A stretch of DNA of 64,000 nucleotides from Allomuricauda sp. F6463D. GTDB taxonomy: Bacteria; Bacteroidota; Bacteroidia; Flavobacteriales; Flavobacteriaceae. Numbering within the stretch: the stretch's first letter is position 1; every line of letters starts with the position of its first letter. The notes beneath the pieces are model-generated. The model ran no database searches. It worked only from the letters and a program-made list of their open reading frames with translations, and was not told the DNA's origin. The translations under genes and the position numbers were made by a program. Positions 61,123 to 64,000 of this stretch are shown piece after piece. The stretch covers positions 496,001 to 560,000 of the forward strand of contig NZ_JALKAN010000001.1 in assembly GCF_023015965.1 (NCBI RefSeq), in the 5' to 3' direction.

Positions 61123-63903
61123 CTAGTAAAGAGTTTCTTTTAAATATTGGGCTGTATAGGATTTCTTATTCTTGATAATTTCTTCAGGGGTACCTTCAAC
61201 CACTAAATTCCCACCTTTTTCTCCACCTTCGGGACCAAGGTCAATGATATAATCGGCACATTTAACAAGTTCCATATTATGCTCGATTACAATCACGGAG
61301 TGTCCTTTATCTATAAGTTCATCAAAAGATTTCAGGAGTTTTTTAATGTCATGGAAGTGCAATCCAGTTGTAGGTTCATCAAAGATGAATAACGCCTTTT
61401 CCTTGGTATGCCCTTTTACCAAAAATGAAGCAAGTTTAATGCGTTGTGCCTCACCACCGGATAGGGTGGAAGAGGACTGTCCTAAAGCTACATATCCTAA
61501 ACCTACATCTTGTAAAGGCTTTAATTTGGTTACTATTTTGTCTTGTTTGTGGTTGGAAAAGTGTGCAGTGGCCTCATCAATGGTAATAGTTAGGATGTCG
61601 TCAATATTTTTTCCTTCAAACTGAACCTCCAAAATCTCTTTTTTGAAACGCTTGCCATTACATACGTCACACTCCAGATGCACATCGGCCATAAATTGCA
61701 TTTCCACAGTGATTTCACCTTCACCTTTACATTTTTCGCAGCGGCCACCATCTACATTAAAAGAAAAATGCTTGGCTTTATATCCGCGTAGCTTACTCAG
61801 TTTTTGAGATGCAAAAAGGCTTCGAATATCGTCATATGCTTTTATATAGGTAACAGGATTAGATCGGGAAGAACGACCAATAGGGTTTTGGTCTACGAAT
61901 TCCACATGTTTTATGTGGGCATATTTTCCATCTATTGCCGTGAAGTGACCTGCCTTTTCTCCATATCCACCAGTTTCTTTTAATATGGATGGATACAATA
62001 TTTTCCTGACCAAGGTGCTTTTTCCACTACCTGAAACTCCAGTAACCACGGTAAGTACATTTAAAGGAAAAGTAACGTCTATATTTTTTAAATTGTTTTC
62101 TCGGGCTCCTATTATTTGAATGTAATGTTTGGAGTTTCTTCGTTCTTTGGGAACTGCTATTTCCATAGAGCCATTAAGGTAAGATGCTGTTAACGAATCA
62201 GATTGGAGAATGGTTTCCCAATCTCCTGCTGCGACGACCTTGCCGCCAAGGGTCCCTGCTTCCGGCCCAATATCTATAATCTCGTCGGCAGCTTTCATAA
62301 TATCCTCATCGTGTTCCACTACAATAACGGTATTGCCCAAATCCCGTAACGATTTGAGAACTTCTATCAAATTTTCGGTGTCCCGTGGATGGAGTCCAAT
62401 ACTGGGTTCATCCAAAATATACATGGACCCTACCAGACTACTCCCCAAAGATGTAGCTAGGTTTATACGTTGACTTTCTCCACCAGACAATGTATTGGAT
62501 TTACGATTAAGGGTAAGATAGCTCAAACCAACCTTCTCCAAAAAACCTAAACGTGTACTGATTTCCTTGAGTAATCTTTTGGCAATTGTAGTGTCGTGGT
62601 CAGAAAGTTGTAACTCTTCAAAAAATGGGGTGAGTTTATTAATGGGCAATTCAATTAAATCAGAAATGGATTTACCTCCAACCTTAACATAATCTGCTTC
62701 TTTTCTAAGTCTTTTACCGTTGCAGACAGAGCATCTCGTTTTTCCACGGTATCGAGACAACATTACCCTGTTCTGTATTTTATAGCTTTTTTCTTCTAGC
62801 TGTTCAAAAAACTTATGTATGCCAATAAATTGATCATTACCTTCCCAAACCAATTGTTTTTGTTCTTCAGAAAGCTCAAACCACGGTTTATGTATTGGAA
62901 AATCGAACTTATACGCTGAGTTTACCAATTGGTCACGGTACCACCCCATACTTTCGCCACGCCAAGGAAAAATTGCATTTTCATAAACCGATAGTGCTGT
63001 ATTGGGAATCACAAGATCTTCATCGATACCTATAACATCTCCATACCCTTCACATTTTGGGCAAGCACCGTAAGGATTGTTAAAACTGAAAAGATGCACA
63101 TTGGGTTCCAAAAACTTCATTCCATCCAGTTCAAACTGATTACTAAAGGTTTTTACGGCTCCAGTTTGAAGATTTTCAATGGCGCATTTACCTTTTCCCT
63201 CAAAAAAAGCATTGTCCACGGCATTGGCCAACCGATTGTAAAAATCCTCATCATCCTTTACAATAATTCTATCCACCACCAAATCAAACTTTCTTCCTAT
63301 ATCTTCTGGAGCCTGATCAATTCGGATCACTTTACCATTATATTTTATACGTGCATATCCCTGTTTGGAAAAAAGTTCCAAAGACTTTAAAGGTTCCCGT
63401 TCTTCTTTTATGGTAATTGGAGCCAACAATAACAGTTTGCTCCCTTCGTTCAATCCCTTAATATATTGGATAACATCGGTTACGGTATGTTTCTTTACTT
63501 CTTTGCCAGAAGTAGGGGACAAGGTCTTTCCAATACGAGCGTACAACAATTTTAGGTAATCGTAGATTTCTGTAGTGGTGCCCACCGTAGATCTAGGGTT
63601 GGTGGAATTCACTTTTTGCTCAATGGCAATGGCTGGGGCTATACCTTTAATATAATCCACTTTTGGCTTGTCCAGCTTTCCCAAAAACTGTCTTGCGTAG
63701 GACGATAGGCTTTCTACATATCTGCGCTGTCCTTCGGCGTAAAGCGTGTCGAATGCCAAACTAGACTTCCCAGAACCCGATAAACCAGTGATAACCACCA
63801 GTTTATTTCTAGGTATAACAACATCAATATTTTTAAGATTATGCAGTTTGGCACCTTTAATAATAATATTCTGCTTAGGATCTACGTTTATATTGATTGC
63901 CAT
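61123..63903 (-). CDS. uvrA: Excinuclease ABC subunit UvrA
   Basis: A 926-residue ATPase of nucleotide excision repair that finds bulky DNA lesions and loads UvrB. Two ABC-type ATPase modules: first Walker [10 protein letters not shown] (about 40-48), second GVSGSGKST; signature motifs [14 protein letters not shown] and [14 protein letters not shown]; Walker [13 protein letters not shown] and [12 protein letters not shown]. Zinc modules [24 protein letters not shown] and CDVCNGKR are complete. Length is typical for the family. Single gene. Confidence 0.97.
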   Translation of the reverse strand: MAININVDPKQNIIIKGAKLHNLKNIDVVIPRNKLVVITGLSGSGKSSLAFDTLYAEGQRRYVESLSSYARQFLGKLDKPKVDYIKGIAPAIAIEQKVNSTNPRSTVGTTTEIYDYLKLLYARIGKTLSPTSGKEVKKHTVTDVIQYIKGLNEGSKLLLLAPITIKEEREPLKSLELFSKQGYARIKYNGKVIRIDQAPEDIGRKFDLVVDRIIVKDDEDFYNRLANAVDNAFFEGKGKCAIENLQTGAVKTFSNQFELDGMKFLEPNVHLFSFNNPYGACPKCEGYGDVIGIDEDLVIPNTALSVYENAIFPWRGESMGWYRDQLVNSAYKFDFPIHKPWFELSEEQKQLVWEGNDQFIGIHKFFEQLEEKSYKIQNRVMLSRYRGKTRCSVCNGKRLRKEADYVKVGGKSISDLIELPINKLTPFFEELQLSDHDTTIAKRLLKEISTRLGFLEKVGLSYLTLNRKSNTLSGGESQRINLATSLGSSLVGSMYILDEPSIGLHPRDTENLIEVLKSLRDLGNTVIVVEHDEDIMKAADEIIDIGPEAGTLGGKVVAAGDWETILQSDSLTASYLNGSMEIAVPKERRNSKHYIQIIGARENNLKNIDVTFPLNVLTVVTGVSGSGKSTLVRKILYPSILKETGGYGEKAGHFTAIDGKYAHIKHVEFVDQNPIGRSSRSNPVTYIKAYDDIRSLFASQKLSKLRGYKAKHFSFNVDGGRCEKCKGEGEITVEMQFMADVHLECDVCNGKRFKKEILEVQFEGKNIDDILTITIDEATAHFSNHKQDKIVTKLKPLQDVGLGYVALGQSSSTLSGGEAQRIKLASFLVKGHTKEKALFIFDEPTTGLHFHDIKKLLKSFDELIDKGHSVIVIEHNMELVKCADYIIDLGPEGGEKGGNLVVEGTPEEIIKNKKSYTAQYLKETLY

Positions 63904-63921
63904 TTGTTAAAATTAGGGTCT

Positions 63922-63929
63922 CAAAGATA
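63922..63929 (-). promoter_or_regulatory. Candidate -7 promoter box of uvrA
   Basis: On the minus strand TATCTTTG fits the Bacteroidota TAnnTTTG element and ends 18 bp before the uvrA start codon. A clear -33 TTTG was not seen. Confidence 0.4.
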
Positions 63930-64000
63930 CGATACACCACACTTAATACGTATATTGTAACAGTTAACATATAAAAATCGTCAACTCACAACATAGATTT

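Overview
The window looks like a chromosomal segment of a marine-type Flavobacteriaceae (Bacteroidota). Evidence seen in the sequence: low GC, an outer-membrane beta-barrel receptor with a carboxypeptidase-regulatory domain, a PorP/SprF - OmpA - gliding-motility-associated C-terminal domain (T9SS type B) gene set, DUF4834, YfhO, many short-leader genes without Shine-Dalgarno sites, and TAnnTTTG-type -7 promoter boxes. No tRNA, rRNA, CRISPR array or origin was recognised.

Layout. (1) 1-13.6 kb, conserved backbone: receptor, small secreted protein, ArsC-like protein, prfB (RF2, with the classical in-frame TGA and +1 programmed frameshift), a HExxH metalloprotease, threonine aldolase, YbaB, an oligopeptidase B-like lipoprotein, and a pair (cysteine-synthase-like enzyme + alpha-oxoamine synthase) that fits sulfonolipid (capnine) synthesis. 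(2) 13.7-27.6 kb, accessory: Gdx/SugE-type exporter, flavodoxin-like reductase, lipoproteins, a leucine-rich-repeat protein and neighbours, a divergent TetR/hydrolase pair sharing a palindrome, and an oxidoreductase bracketed by a ~155 bp direct repeat that carries the end of a truncated gene. (3) 27.6-44.5 kb (with outliers at 16.7-17.9 kb): an array of compact gene units, nearly all on the minus strand, separated by 70-200 bp imperfect palindromes with attC-like ends (RYYYAAC ... GTTRRRY). Start codons lie 15-70 bp after one palindrome and stop codons mostly 5-40 bp before the next. The array carries cytochrome bd oxidase (cydAB), an acetolactate-decarboxylase-like lipoprotein, proteases, a beta-lactamase-fold hydrolase, a reversed HTH/PIN toxin-antitoxin pair, a WYL regulator operon and a CPBP protease. 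Two palindromes are split at the same place by decayed IS110-family elements; a third IS110 remnant lies at 17 kb. No integron integrase is present in the window, so this is best described as a putative integrase-less cassette array. (4) 44.6-64 kb, backbone: GNAT protein, OMP, DUF4834-YfhO-glycosyltransferase-flippase operon, a very basic secreted protein, the T9SS-linked adhesin operon with nine ~130-residue repeats, and uvrA.

The most interesting signal is the array. The terminal heptamers of the palindromes match between the two ends of each cassette (3 mismatches in 24 variable positions over six cassettes) much better than they match within one palindrome (13 in 24). This is the pattern expected if each gene unit was once a circle closed at G^TT, as integron cassettes are.
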